This document shows, in pieces, positions 18,201 through 25,976 of a DNA stretch of 59,593 nt (positions within the stretch are counted from its first letter, which is position 1; the number at the start of each line of letters is the position of its first letter). A model generated the notes under the pieces. That model was not told where the DNA came from. It saw only the letters and a program-made list of their open reading frames with translations, and searched no databases. The position numbers and the translations under genes were made by a program. This stretch comes from Treponema sp. (GTDB lineage: Bacteria > Spirochaetota > Spirochaetia > Treponematales > Breznakiellaceae), in NCBI GenBank assembly GCA_031267675.1, contig JAIRYT010000082.1, positions 1-59,593 on the forward strand, given 5' to 3'.

Positions 18201-19850
18201 GACGCGATGATCGCCAAAACCCGTCACGCGACGGCGGGCGTTACCCTGATCAGTCCTCCTCCCCATCATGATATTTATTCCATAGAAGATTTGGCAGAGC
18301 TGATTTTTGATTTAAAAAACGCCAATCCCCAGGCGCGGATCAGCGTAAAGCTTGTTTCAGAAAGCGGCGTGGGAACAGTCGCCGCCGGGGTTGCCAAGGC
18401 GCACGCCGACAATATTCTTGTCTCGGGCTACGACGGCGGTACGGGGGCAAGTCCGCTTTCGTCAATCAGACACGCGGGGCTTCCCTGGGAATTGGGGCTT
18501 TCCGAAACTCACCAGGTTTTGGTGCGGAACGGACTGAGAGGCCGGGTGCGCCTTATGACCGACGGTCAGTTAAAGACGGGCCGCGACATTGTAATTGCCG
18601 CCATGCTTGGCGCGGAAGAGTTTGGCTTTGGCACTTCGGCGCTTATCGTGCTGGGCTGCGTCATGATGAGGAAATGCCACGAAAATACCTGTCCCATGGG
18701 AGTCGCCACACAGGACCCCGAACTGCGTAAACGCTTTAGCGGCAGGAGCGAACACCTTGTCAATTTTTTTCATTTTCTTGCAATGGAAACCCGCGAGATT
18801 ATGGCAAGTCTTGGGTTCCGCAAATTCGAAGACATGGTCGGGCAAAGCGATCTGCTTGTCCAGCGCCGGCTCGGCGACGCTCCTTCAAAAATAGCAAAGA
18901 TAGATCTTTCCGCGCTTCTTTACCGGCCCCAGGGACCAGACGGCGTCGAGGGCGGCAAAATGATACGCAACGAAACAAATCAGATTCACAAGATTGACAC
19001 GGTGCTTGACAGGACGCTTGTTAAAAAATGTTTTGACGCGCTGGAGAAAAAAATACCCGCGTCCTTTGCGCTTGATGTAAAAAATACCGACCGCGCCGTG
19101 GGGACAATGCTCTCGTGGGAAGTAAGCAGGCGTTTTGGCGGTCAGGGATTGCCCGAAAATTTTGTAACGGTTGATTTTACCGGATCGGCGGGACAGAGTT
19201 TTGGCGCGTTCCTTGCGCGGGGAATAACGTTCCGCCTTTCCGGCGACAGCAACGATTACCTGGGCAAGGGGCTTTCGGGCGGCCGTGTCGTAGTCGCGCC
19301 GCCGCCGGGTTCAACATTTAAATCGCACGAAAACATTATTGTGGGCAACACGGTTCTTTACGGCGCGACCGCGGGCGAGGTATACGCGGCCGGTGTAGCC
19401 GGCGAGCGCTTCTGCGTACGTAACTCGGGCGCGACCGCCGTAATAGAGGGAACCGGCGATCACTGCGCGGAGTATATGACCGGCGGCCGCCTTGTTGTCC
19501 TTGGCAAAGTAGGCAGGAATTTTGCCGCCGGTATGTCGGGAGGAATCGCCTTTGTACTTGACGTGGACGGCGGTTTTGAATACTACCTTAACCGGGGCAT
19601 GGTAGAATTATCCGGCCTTGAAAACGAAGAAGACGCCGCCTTTGTCAGGGAAACAATCGCCCGGCATGTGTACTGGACCAATTCGGCATACGCAAAAAAT
19701 ATTATCGATCACTGGAGCGAATACCGCCTTAAATTTATACAGGTAATGCCGGTTGAATACAAACGGGCGCTGCAGCAAATGAAACTGGCGGAAATCGATC
19801 GCAAACTCTACGAAATTCGTGAACGCGAAGAACTGGAAATAAAAAATTAG
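15255..19850 (+). CDS. gltB: Glutamate synthase, large subunit
   Basis: This 1531-residue enzyme moves the amide of glutamine onto 2-oxoglutarate to give two glutamates. A 15-residue propeptide precedes Cys16 in DSCGIGFV, the catalytic residue of the N-terminal glutaminase domain. The central and FMN-binding synthase domains follow (GSISKEAHETIAAAMN; GEGGQLPGHKVDAMIA), then the 3Fe-4S cysteines 1135, 1141 and 1146 and a C-terminal beta-helix. Length fits the alpha subunit of NADPH-GOGAT. AAGGAG supports the ATG. No gltD small subunit is present in this window, so its electron donor is unsettled. It converges on a folate gene with a four-base overlap. Confidence 0.95.
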   Translation: MSGEGLYSKAYEHDSCGIGFVADIKGRRSHDIIRRGLEVLERMEHRGAESADNKTGDGAGVLLQIPHKFYAKLIPDLPAAGTYGTGLMFLPKHGRSEITQALESAAAATGLSIIARRPLDVDSSVLGSMAAAAEPLVEQLVVTSKNAKKTELETALYLFRKKCEKHFRSGGKVSWYMPSLSSSTIVYKGMLMPKQLRSYYTELDDEAVESAVALVHSRFSTNTFPDWPLAQPFRIVSHNGEINTITGNRFWMTAREKAFGKDCPFAKAAGSNMEDIVPVLEPGGSDSASFDNALELLIAAGRSLPHALMMLIPESWNDKNPISEQLKSFYEYHACVMEPWDGPASMVFCDGRYVGGTLDRNGLRPSRYTITKDGLIVMASETGVQDFKCEDVEYKGRLLPGKLLVVDLEEGRIIPDSEVKETVCTQKPYAEWVKKHMVTLPQTLSPPAHAGEAAAETTAPMNPRDILFMERAAGYTREDRERILLVMAETAQEPTNSMGTDTPLAALSAKPQRVYSYFKQVFAQVTNPPIDSIREDLVMTLTSFAGPQKNLLEESEEHCRRVKVFHPIMTEADLVRLLKIRADLYKPKKLAAVFPVDASRPALKNALVQLVEDAKREVKAGSSIIVLSDRSAAAESNLCAIPALLASGAVHHGLISAGLRTSASIVIESSEPREIMHFALLFGYGADLLVPYGALTSIRALCAGPEKKRISPENGQKNYLKGLAKAMLKIMSKMGTSTLRSYRGAQVFEAVGLGREVMETCFRSTPSRIGGADFADLEAEALSDYFAARSAWEKHPAPQGGDFLLSGAGQYRWRKTGERHAWNPETIHLLQWAARTGDYTRFKQFSSAINSLNRSPHVIRGLLDFAPAGEAVDIEEVESVESILKRFTTGAMSFGSISKEAHETIAAAMNSINGRSNSGEGGEDPERFAPAPDVWLRSAIKQVASARFGVTSEYLANAVELQIKIAQGAKPGEGGQLPGHKVDAMIAKTRHATAGVTLISPPPHHDIYSIEDLAELIFDLKNANPQARISVKLVSESGVGTVAAGVAKAHADNILVSGYDGGTGASPLSSIRHAGLPWELGLSETHQVLVRNGLRGRVRLMTDGQLKTGRDIVIAAMLGAEEFGFGTSALIVLGCVMMRKCHENTCPMGVATQDPELRKRFSGRSEHLVNFFHFLAMETREIMASLGFRKFEDMVGQSDLLVQRRLGDAPSKIAKIDLSALLYRPQGPDGVEGGKMIRNETNQIHKIDTVLDRTLVKKCFDALEKKIPASFALDVKNTDRAVGTMLSWEVSRRFGGQGLPENFVTVDFTGSAGQSFGAFLARGITFRLSGDSNDYLGKGLSGGRVVVAPPPGSTFKSHENIIVGNTVLYGATAGEVYAAGVAGERFCVRNSGATAVIEGTGDHCAEYMTGGRLVVLGKVGRNFAAGMSGGIAFVLDVDGGFEYYLNRGMVELSGLENEEDAAFVRETIARHVYWTNSAYAKNIIDHWSEYRLKFIQVMPVEYKRALQQMKLAEIDRKLYEIREREELEIKN

Positions 19851-20431
19851 CGCGTGACGGTAATTAGTTTTGCCGGGGTAAGTATATAATCCATGCGGTA
19901 ATCGTGCGCCGCCAGGGGAACCTTTTTAACAAGCTGGCAGTCAAGGCAAACGCCTATGGCGGTAAACGCCCGTTCCGCACCGGCAAGAAAACGGTCGTAA
20001 TAGCCGCGGCCCCTGCCCAGTCTGCCGCCTGCAGCGTCAAAGGCCAGTCCGGGGCATAGCACCAGCGGTTTTACGCCGGGCTCCGGCAGATATTTTGCCG
20101 CGGCGGCAGGCTCCCGGACGCCGAACGCGCCCCGGCGCAAATCTTTCGTTGTGTCCAATTTGTAGAAACAAAGCCGGCTGCCTTCAACGCGGGGGGCAAA
20201 AACGGATTTGCCGCCGGTAAACGCGGCGGCAATTATTGCGGACGTGTCGATCTCACCTTTTATCGAGAGAAAACAAAGCAGCGCCGGGCAGTCGTTCCAT
20301 TGTAAAAGCGCGGTCAAAAGACGCGCGGCGCTCCTTCCCGCCCTTTCCGCGTCAAAAGAGTCAAGAGTTTTTAGGATCGAAACATGCTGTCTGCGAAGGG
20401 TGTCTTTTTCCGCCAGACTGCCGGCATCCAT
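19847..20431 (-). CDS. 5-formyltetrahydrofolate cyclo-ligase
   Basis: The 194-residue enzyme makes 5,10-methenyl-THF from 5-formyl-THF with ATP in the cytoplasm. The family signature is clear: LAFDAAGGRLGRGRGYYDRF near residue 155, with the glycine/arginine loop that holds phosphate. The N-terminal KDTLRRQHVSIL helix is also typical. Its ATG overlaps the stop codon of the upstream DRTGG gene by one base (TGATG), so it is probably translated by re-initiation. The pairing links one-carbon metabolism with a putative regulatory domain protein. Confidence 0.93.
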   Translation of the reverse strand: MDAGSLAEKDTLRRQHVSILKTLDSFDAERAGRSAARLLTALLQWNDCPALLCFLSIKGEIDTSAIIAAAFTGGKSVFAPRVEGSRLCFYKLDTTKDLRRGAFGVREPAAAAKYLPEPGVKPLVLCPGLAFDAAGGRLGRGRGYYDRFLAGAERAFTAIGVCLDCQLVKKVPLAAHDYRMDYILTPAKLITVTR

Positions 20432-20787
20432 CAGATAAGACGGGTGCCGCCCGCCTTGAGCCCCGCTTCGTAAAGCTTTCCACAGGAAAGAAACATGGGA
20501 AGCTTTGTTCCCCCCAGAATAATATCGGACTCTATGGCCATGTCCACCATATCCATGCTGGGTGTTTTACCCCGCACAAAAATAATACATTTTATATCAA
20601 GCAGCTCGGCGGTCCTGATTACCTGGGGATTAACCAAACCGGTAAGGAGCAGCACGCGGTCTTTGACAAAAGCCATTACATCGCTCATTAGATCGGCGCC
20701 GCAGGCCGACGCGACTTCCAGGCCGCCTTTTTCTTTGCCGCAAAAAAGCTCTCCTTCCAATACTCCGATAGCTTCGTTTACTGTCAT
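20431..20787 (-). CDS. DRTGG-domain protein (paralogue B)
   Basis: The product has 118 residues and starts at ATG 20787 (MTVNEAIGVLEGEL), after a GGGGGAG ribosome site; the 27 extra residues of the longer frame look like untranslated leader. It shares the paralogue A pattern: GADLMSDVMAFVKDRVLLLTG, then IKCIIFVRGK and a C-terminal LPMFLSCGKLYEAGL. Thus it is also a stand-alone DRTGG domain. It is the first gene of a pair with the folate cyclo-ligase. No kinase, phosphotransacetylase or hydrogenase gene, the usual partners, lies nearby. Function is inferred to be small-molecule sensing only. Confidence 0.75.
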   Translation of the reverse strand: MTVNEAIGVLEGELFCGKEKGGLEVASACGADLMSDVMAFVKDRVLLLTGLVNPQVIRTAELLDIKCIIFVRGKTPSMDMVDMAIESDIILGGTKLPMFLSCGKLYEAGLKAGGTRLI

Positions 20788-20941
20788 ATCGCTCCCCCTC
20801 AGGTATCGTCTTAAGCATATTAAAAAAAACCATAAAAGACAAGAGGTCGGGGGTGAATGGTAAGGCAAAACCCGGCTTTTTCGAATGATTGTGTTATTAC
20901 GGCGTTAACGGTTTGCCGGGGATTTCGCCCATCCGAATAAG

Positions 20942-20972
20942 TTGACACTACGCCCCCCGTTCATGTTAGACT
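20942..20972 (+). promoter_or_regulatory. smc promoter, leaderless layout
   Basis: TTGACA (20942-20947), 19 bases and TAGACT (20967-20972) preceded by TGT as an extended -10. The predicted start of transcription falls at 20979, one base before the ATG at 20980. Confidence 0.5.
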
Positions 20973-20979
20973 TTTGCAA

Positions 20980-23844
20980 ATGTTCCTTAAACGTCTTGAC
21001 ATCTTCGGTTTTAAATCCTTTGCGGACCGTACTCAGGTGGAATTTGCCGACGGGATTACCGCGCTCCTGGGGCCCAACGGATGCGGCAAATCCAATGTGG
21101 TAGACGCGGTAAAATGGGTGCTGGGCGAGCAGGCGGCAAAAACGCTTCGCGCCGAAAAAATGGAAGACGTTATCTTCAACGGCACCGAAAACCGCAAGCC
21201 GCTCAATGTCGCGGAGGTAAGCCTTACCATCGCCAACGAAAACGGGCTGCTTCCACTGGAGATGAGCGAAATCGAAATCCGCCGCCGCCTTTACCGTTCG
21301 GGCGAAAGTGAATATTCGATTAACGGCAGCGCGGTCCGGCTTAAAGAAGTGCGCGAGCTTTTTTGGGATACCGGCGTGGGCAAGGCCGCGTATTCCGTAA
21401 TGGAACAGGGAAAAATCGACCAGATTCTTTCCAGCAAGCCCGAAGAGCGGCGTTACCTTTTTGAAGAGGCTGCGGGAATTACCCGTTACAAGGCGCGTAC
21501 TGCGGAAGCGGAGCGAAAGCTTGAACGGACCGAAGAAAACGTGAAGCAGGTCGAAGGCATACTGGGCGAGGTACGGCGTTCCTACGAAAGCCTAAAGAAA
21601 CAGTCAGAAAAAACACTTGATTACCGGCGACTGCGCGATGATATTTTTCAACTGGAGCTGGATATACAGCTTTTGCGGCTCAAACAGTTCCGCAGTGACC
21701 GGCAGGGCCGCGATGATGATTTACGAAAACGCAGCGGCGAACGGGACGCGATCAAGGCGGACATTGACGCGCTTTCCAAATCACTTGAAGAAAACCTTGA
21801 CGCGGTAAACTCGCTCGAAGAAAAACTGGTTGAATACCAAAAAAATATTTACGGCCTTGCCGTCGAAAAAAACGCCCGCGAAAAGGAATCGCATCTTCTT
21901 TCCACTCAGATATCGCAGATTAAACTTAAGCTTTCACAGAACGAGGAACGCGAAAAGGCTTCGGCGGCAAAAATCGCCGAACTCGAAGATGACGCCAAAA
22001 CCCAGGATCTTGCGGTACAGAGTCTGCGCAAACAGGTTGCCGGTATCGAAGCGAATATACGCGGTTTTGAAGAGAGCATACAGCTTGCTTCGTCGCGTAT
22101 TGTCGAAAACGACGCGCTGTCGGGCGAAAAGGAACAGGGGATACGCGATCTTGAATCGGAACGCGGTGTTTTGGAAAAAGACCTGGCGGCTATTACCGAT
22201 GACATTGTCGCGGCTCTTGACGCCGGTCTTAAAGAGGCGGGGTATTCCGCGCAGGAACGGCGGAATAGCGAGGCGGAATTAACCGGCACGCTTTCCCGCC
22301 TCAAGGAACTGCTTACCGGACACGCGCTTGGCTCGGAGAACTTTTCCCGGGCTGCGGAACTTTGCGAAAAAGCGCGGAGCCTTTTTGAAAGCTACCGGAA
22401 AAACACCCCCGCGTTTATTGACGAATTTGTCGCCCCCGAAGGAATTATTACCCGTAAACGCGATCTGGACAGGCGGATTCGCGCGGCATCCGACGGCGTC
22501 GCCGGTCTGCGCGGGGATATAGCCGATCTTCGCCGCGATAACGCGGAACTTTCCGGCAAGATTGATCAGTACCGCGCAACCCTTGAAGATTTGCGGGTAA
22601 ACCGCGCAAAAATGGATACCCAGGCAAAAGCGGCGGAAGAACAGGCGCGGCTTTTACGGCGCGAGCTTTCGGGGCAGGAAAGTCTGCGCGCCCAGATTAC
22701 CGGCGAAATAAAAGAAGATAAAAAACGCCTGGAAGATTTAACAGTTCAGATTAACGATACGGCAAAGGAACTGGAAAACATTGAAAAGCGCGGTGTTGAG
22801 TTCGGTTCCGCCCTTGAAAAACTGGAAAGGGATATCAGCGCCAAAACCGGAGACGCCGCGGGAAAACAGGAAAACCTAAAAAAGCGCAGCGCCGATTTGG
22901 TCAAAGTACAGGAACGGCTCGAAAAAATTCACCTTGATCTTGCCCAGACCGAAACAGAAATTAAAAACATTCAGGATAATTTTAGGGAAACCCATTCGCG
23001 CGATCTTGCCGAATTTGAAGAGCGTATTTTTACCATTACGGTTTCTTCGGCGGAATTACGCGGAAAGCTTGCCGAAGCAAGGGAAAAACTGCGTAATTTG
23101 GGGCAGGTAAACCTTATGGCAATCGAAGAATTTTCGGAGGCAAAAGAACGCTTTGATTTTCTTTCCGGCCAGCTTGCGGACCTTGAAAAAGCCCGTTCCG
23201 ATCTGGAAGCGATGACCACCGAGATACGAAGCGAATCATCCGAAATGTTTATTAAAACATATAACAGGATTAAAAAGAATTTTCACAATATGTTCCGCAG
23301 GCTTTTTGGCGGCGGACGGGCGGAACTGCGTCTGGATGATCATAATCATGTTTTGGAAACCGGCATCGAGATTTACGCGCAGCCGCCGGGCAAAAAACTT
23401 GAAAACATTACCCTGCTTTCCGGCGGCGAAAAGTCGCTCACCGCAGTCGCGCTTCTTTTTGCGACATACATGGTAAAGCCAAGTCCCTTTTGCCTGCTTG
23501 ACGAAATAGACGCGGCCCTTGACGAAAACAATGTCATTCGCTTTGTACAGCTTTTACGGGAATTTGGCAGCACAAGCCAGTTTATTGTAATTACCCATAA
23601 TAAAAAAACGGTAACCGGCGCAAAAACCCTGCTGGGTGTTACCATGGAAGAACAGGGCATTACAAAAATGATCGCAATCAGGCTGGAACACGAGGAAGAA
23701 GCGCGAAAGACAGAAGACGAATCGTTTGAATTTGAAGAAGAAGACGTTGAAGAAGAAGAAGGACGCGAACTTCCCCCGGGAATGGACGATCCGGAAAAGG
23801 TAAGTGAAACCCAGCTGCATCCCATAAGGGCCGGAAACGGCTAA
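20980..23844 (+). CDS. smc: Chromosome-segregation SMC ATPase, short form
   Basis: This 954-residue protein condenses and helps to segregate chromosomes. The N-terminal head has Walker A GPNGCGKSN (residues 31-39). The C-terminal head has the ABC signature LSGGEKS (813-819) and Walker B CLLDEIDAAL (Glu842). Between them the arms are long coiled coil. It is about 200 residues shorter than typical bacterial SMC. I cannot see the glycine-rich hinge that normally sits in the middle: residues 385-500 look largely helical instead. After the head an unusual acidic tail (EFEEEDVEEEEG, residues about 905-916) is present. ATG 20980 is preferred to TTG 20974. No scpA or scpB is nearby. Confidence 0.93.
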   Translation: MFLKRLDIFGFKSFADRTQVEFADGITALLGPNGCGKSNVVDAVKWVLGEQAAKTLRAEKMEDVIFNGTENRKPLNVAEVSLTIANENGLLPLEMSEIEIRRRLYRSGESEYSINGSAVRLKEVRELFWDTGVGKAAYSVMEQGKIDQILSSKPEERRYLFEEAAGITRYKARTAEAERKLERTEENVKQVEGILGEVRRSYESLKKQSEKTLDYRRLRDDIFQLELDIQLLRLKQFRSDRQGRDDDLRKRSGERDAIKADIDALSKSLEENLDAVNSLEEKLVEYQKNIYGLAVEKNAREKESHLLSTQISQIKLKLSQNEEREKASAAKIAELEDDAKTQDLAVQSLRKQVAGIEANIRGFEESIQLASSRIVENDALSGEKEQGIRDLESERGVLEKDLAAITDDIVAALDAGLKEAGYSAQERRNSEAELTGTLSRLKELLTGHALGSENFSRAAELCEKARSLFESYRKNTPAFIDEFVAPEGIITRKRDLDRRIRAASDGVAGLRGDIADLRRDNAELSGKIDQYRATLEDLRVNRAKMDTQAKAAEEQARLLRRELSGQESLRAQITGEIKEDKKRLEDLTVQINDTAKELENIEKRGVEFGSALEKLERDISAKTGDAAGKQENLKKRSADLVKVQERLEKIHLDLAQTETEIKNIQDNFRETHSRDLAEFEERIFTITVSSAELRGKLAEAREKLRNLGQVNLMAIEEFSEAKERFDFLSGQLADLEKARSDLEAMTTEIRSESSEMFIKTYNRIKKNFHNMFRRLFGGGRAELRLDDHNHVLETGIEIYAQPPGKKLENITLLSGGEKSLTAVALLFATYMVKPSPFCLLDEIDAALDENNVIRFVQLLREFGSTSQFIVITHNKKTVTGAKTLLGVTMEEQGITKMIAIRLEHEEEARKTEDESFEFEEEDVEEEEGRELPPGMDDPEKVSETQLHPIRAGNG

Positions 23845-23866
23845 TGTTTCGCGGCTGTTTCGCGGT

Positions 23867-25849
23867 TTATAATCTGCCAAGAACGGCTTTTGGATAATAA
23901 TGCGCGAGTATTTGTTCGGCGCTGTATCCGGCGCCGGCCATTCCCGCCGCGCCGTGTTGATCCATGCCCATACCGTGTCCGTGGCCGCCGCCCGAAAAGA
24001 TAACATATTCAATTTCGCCCCGGCTCGAAAGTTTATAGCGTATGGTAAAAAGGCTTGAGCGGAGGCCTCCCATTGCGGACCAGATTTCATCGCCCTGTAC
24101 AAAAACGCTACCGCCCGTTCCAATTACTTCCAGTTTTGTTACGCGGCCCGAGATTCCCCGGCCCCGGCTTACGATGCGTTTTATGTCGCCGGGATCTTTT
24201 GCAAGCCGCCGCCTGATCTCGGCCGGCGTTACCCATTTTTCCCAGCGGTAGGAAGTGGCAAACGAAAGGCGCGGCATGATCGAGTACGATTCCGGCACGT
24301 CGCAAATCCAGGCGTATAATTCATCGGCGGGCAGTTCTTTTTTACGAAGAGGAATCATTTTATCGGGAACCGCCGACATATAATCTTCCAGGCCCCAAAC
24401 CGTCATGGTATCGTCGCTGTAGCCGCCGTGATTTGCCGAATAATACGCCTTGACCAGATTGGTTCCCGCTTTAAGGACCATGCCGCTTGTCGCGTCCACG
24501 GCGGCGCTGGTGTTTTTATGTTCTTCGCCCGCTCCATGATACGCCTGCGAAAGCGGCGTACCGTAAATGTCAAAACCCCTGGCGGCAAACTGTCCTTTTT
24601 GCGCAAGCGCGTAGGAGCGGGCTGCGACGGCCTGCGCTTTAAGCGCTTCGGCGGGCCAGGTCGCGGGCATTTCAATAGGTATACATCCGTATAGGTAGTC
24701 TTCTACCGGCAATACATTTACCACGGTCATGCCTTCGCTGTAGGAGCGGAATTCAAGCGATCCGCGGTAGCTCCGGTTTGTCCCCGGCGCTCCGTTTACC
24801 ACGCCGGCGACAATACAGGTGTCTTCGTTACTGGAAAGATTCAAAACCACCGGCGAAGACGAACGAAACAGTTCGTTTTGATTTTTATCCAATATCCGCA
24901 TATTTCCGTTAATCCAGCGGATAAAAATTTGTTCCTGCGCCTGCCCCCGGTAGGAAGAAGTCCGGCCGCCGGTAATCAGCGAAAAAGCGCCCCCCGCCTT
25001 GACAGAAACAACGGTCCGTTTTTCCGCAAGGCCGACGCGAATTACGCCTTCGGCCGCCGCCGCGGGTTTTACTTTTGGCGGCGTCCTTGTTATTACGCGT
25101 TCCACCAGGTAAAGCCCCGCCCCCGGACTCCCCGGCGCGTGGCGGCGGGCTTCGGCCAGCGCGTCCGAAATCTCCCTGCTGCGCGGAAGCCTGCTGTTGG
25201 CGATGATCAAAAGATTCCGCGCCTGTGTCCAGGAGGCCCTTGCCATCATTAATCGCGCAAGGGGAAGCAGCGCCTCGGTAAAGGCTGAATTTTGGTCATA
25301 ACAGGTTTGCAAGCATTTTTCCGCCTCTTTCGCGTCCTTTTCCCTGAGCAGCAGGCCCAGGCGGTACCAGGCGACAGGACGCCATCGGTCAAGTTCCACG
25401 CTTTGTTTAAAAAGCTGCGCCGCCCGTTCCGTATAGCCCAGCGCCTCGTGGTTCAGCCCCGAATAAAAGTAAAACGCCGCCTGGGTGCGCTTGTCCTTTT
25501 GCGCGGCGGCTTCCGCCCGTGGGCGTATTAAAGACGCGCGGCGGTGATCGCCTGAAAGACAATACGTATAAAACAACTCCAAAGAAAGTTCACCTTCTTC
25601 GGCATCGCCGATTGTATGGTCCTTTAGGAGATCCTCGAGCAGTTCGGCGGCTTTGTTCATTTCCGCCAGTTCATAGTTGATTACGACAAGCTGCCGTTTG
25701 GCGGCGCGGCTTCCTCCCAGAATACCGGCGGCTTCTTCCAGACGCCCCGAATAGTAGGGATTGGAAGACCCTTCCGGCGCTCCGCGCGCAAAAAGCAGCG
25801 GCGCTCCTAGCAGCAAAAGGAGCACACGGGTATAATTTGAAATGGACAT
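23867..25849 (-). CDS. SpoIID/LytB-domain protein with N-terminal TPR region
   Basis: The 660-residue product has a signal sequence ending near LLLGAPLLFARG, probably cut or acylation-free, so it acts outside the cytoplasm. Residues 30-260 form helical TPR-like repeats (WYRLGLLLREKDAKEAEKCL). The second half is a SpoIID domain: IPIEMPATWPAEALKAQAVA, ARSYALAQ and YYSANHGGYS. The SpoIID family includes a lytic transglycosylase of sporulation that trims denuded glycan, and LytB-type enhancers of amidases. No sporulation genes are seen here, so a cell-wall role in growth or division is inferred. GGGAG precedes the ATG. It is convergent with smc. Confidence 0.85.
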   Translation of the reverse strand: MSISNYTRVLLLLLGAPLLFARGAPEGSSNPYYSGRLEEAAGILGGSRAAKRQLVVINYELAEMNKAAELLEDLLKDHTIGDAEEGELSLELFYTYCLSGDHRRASLIRPRAEAAAQKDKRTQAAFYFYSGLNHEALGYTERAAQLFKQSVELDRWRPVAWYRLGLLLREKDAKEAEKCLQTCYDQNSAFTEALLPLARLMMARASWTQARNLLIIANSRLPRSREISDALAEARRHAPGSPGAGLYLVERVITRTPPKVKPAAAAEGVIRVGLAEKRTVVSVKAGGAFSLITGGRTSSYRGQAQEQIFIRWINGNMRILDKNQNELFRSSSPVVLNLSSNEDTCIVAGVVNGAPGTNRSYRGSLEFRSYSEGMTVVNVLPVEDYLYGCIPIEMPATWPAEALKAQAVAARSYALAQKGQFAARGFDIYGTPLSQAYHGAGEEHKNTSAAVDATSGMVLKAGTNLVKAYYSANHGGYSDDTMTVWGLEDYMSAVPDKMIPLRKKELPADELYAWICDVPESYSIMPRLSFATSYRWEKWVTPAEIRRRLAKDPGDIKRIVSRGRGISGRVTKLEVIGTGGSVFVQGDEIWSAMGGLRSSLFTIRYKLSSRGEIEYVIFSGGGHGHGMGMDQHGAAGMAGAGYSAEQILAHYYPKAVLGRL

Positions 25850-25941
25850 AACACTCCCTGAACCTTTAGGTCACTCCTACAAATATCGGCCAATGCCCCG
25901 CCTAAACAAAGCGGGTGATTGGCGATTGGTAATCGCTGATG

Positions 25942-25970
25942 TTGACAAAGTACGGCGTAGTGTTGATAGT
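25942..25970 (+). promoter_or_regulatory. rpoN promoter, leaderless layout
   Basis: TTGACA (25942-25947), a 17-base spacer and GATAGT (25965-25970). The predicted start of transcription is 25977, which is exactly the A of the chosen rpoN start codon. Confidence 0.6.
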
Positions 25971-25976
25971 TTATGT

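Noticed and set aside
23867-25849. Evidence for sporulation
   Set aside because: A SpoIID-like domain alone does not imply sporulation; the family occurs in non-sporulating bacteria and no other sporulation gene is here.
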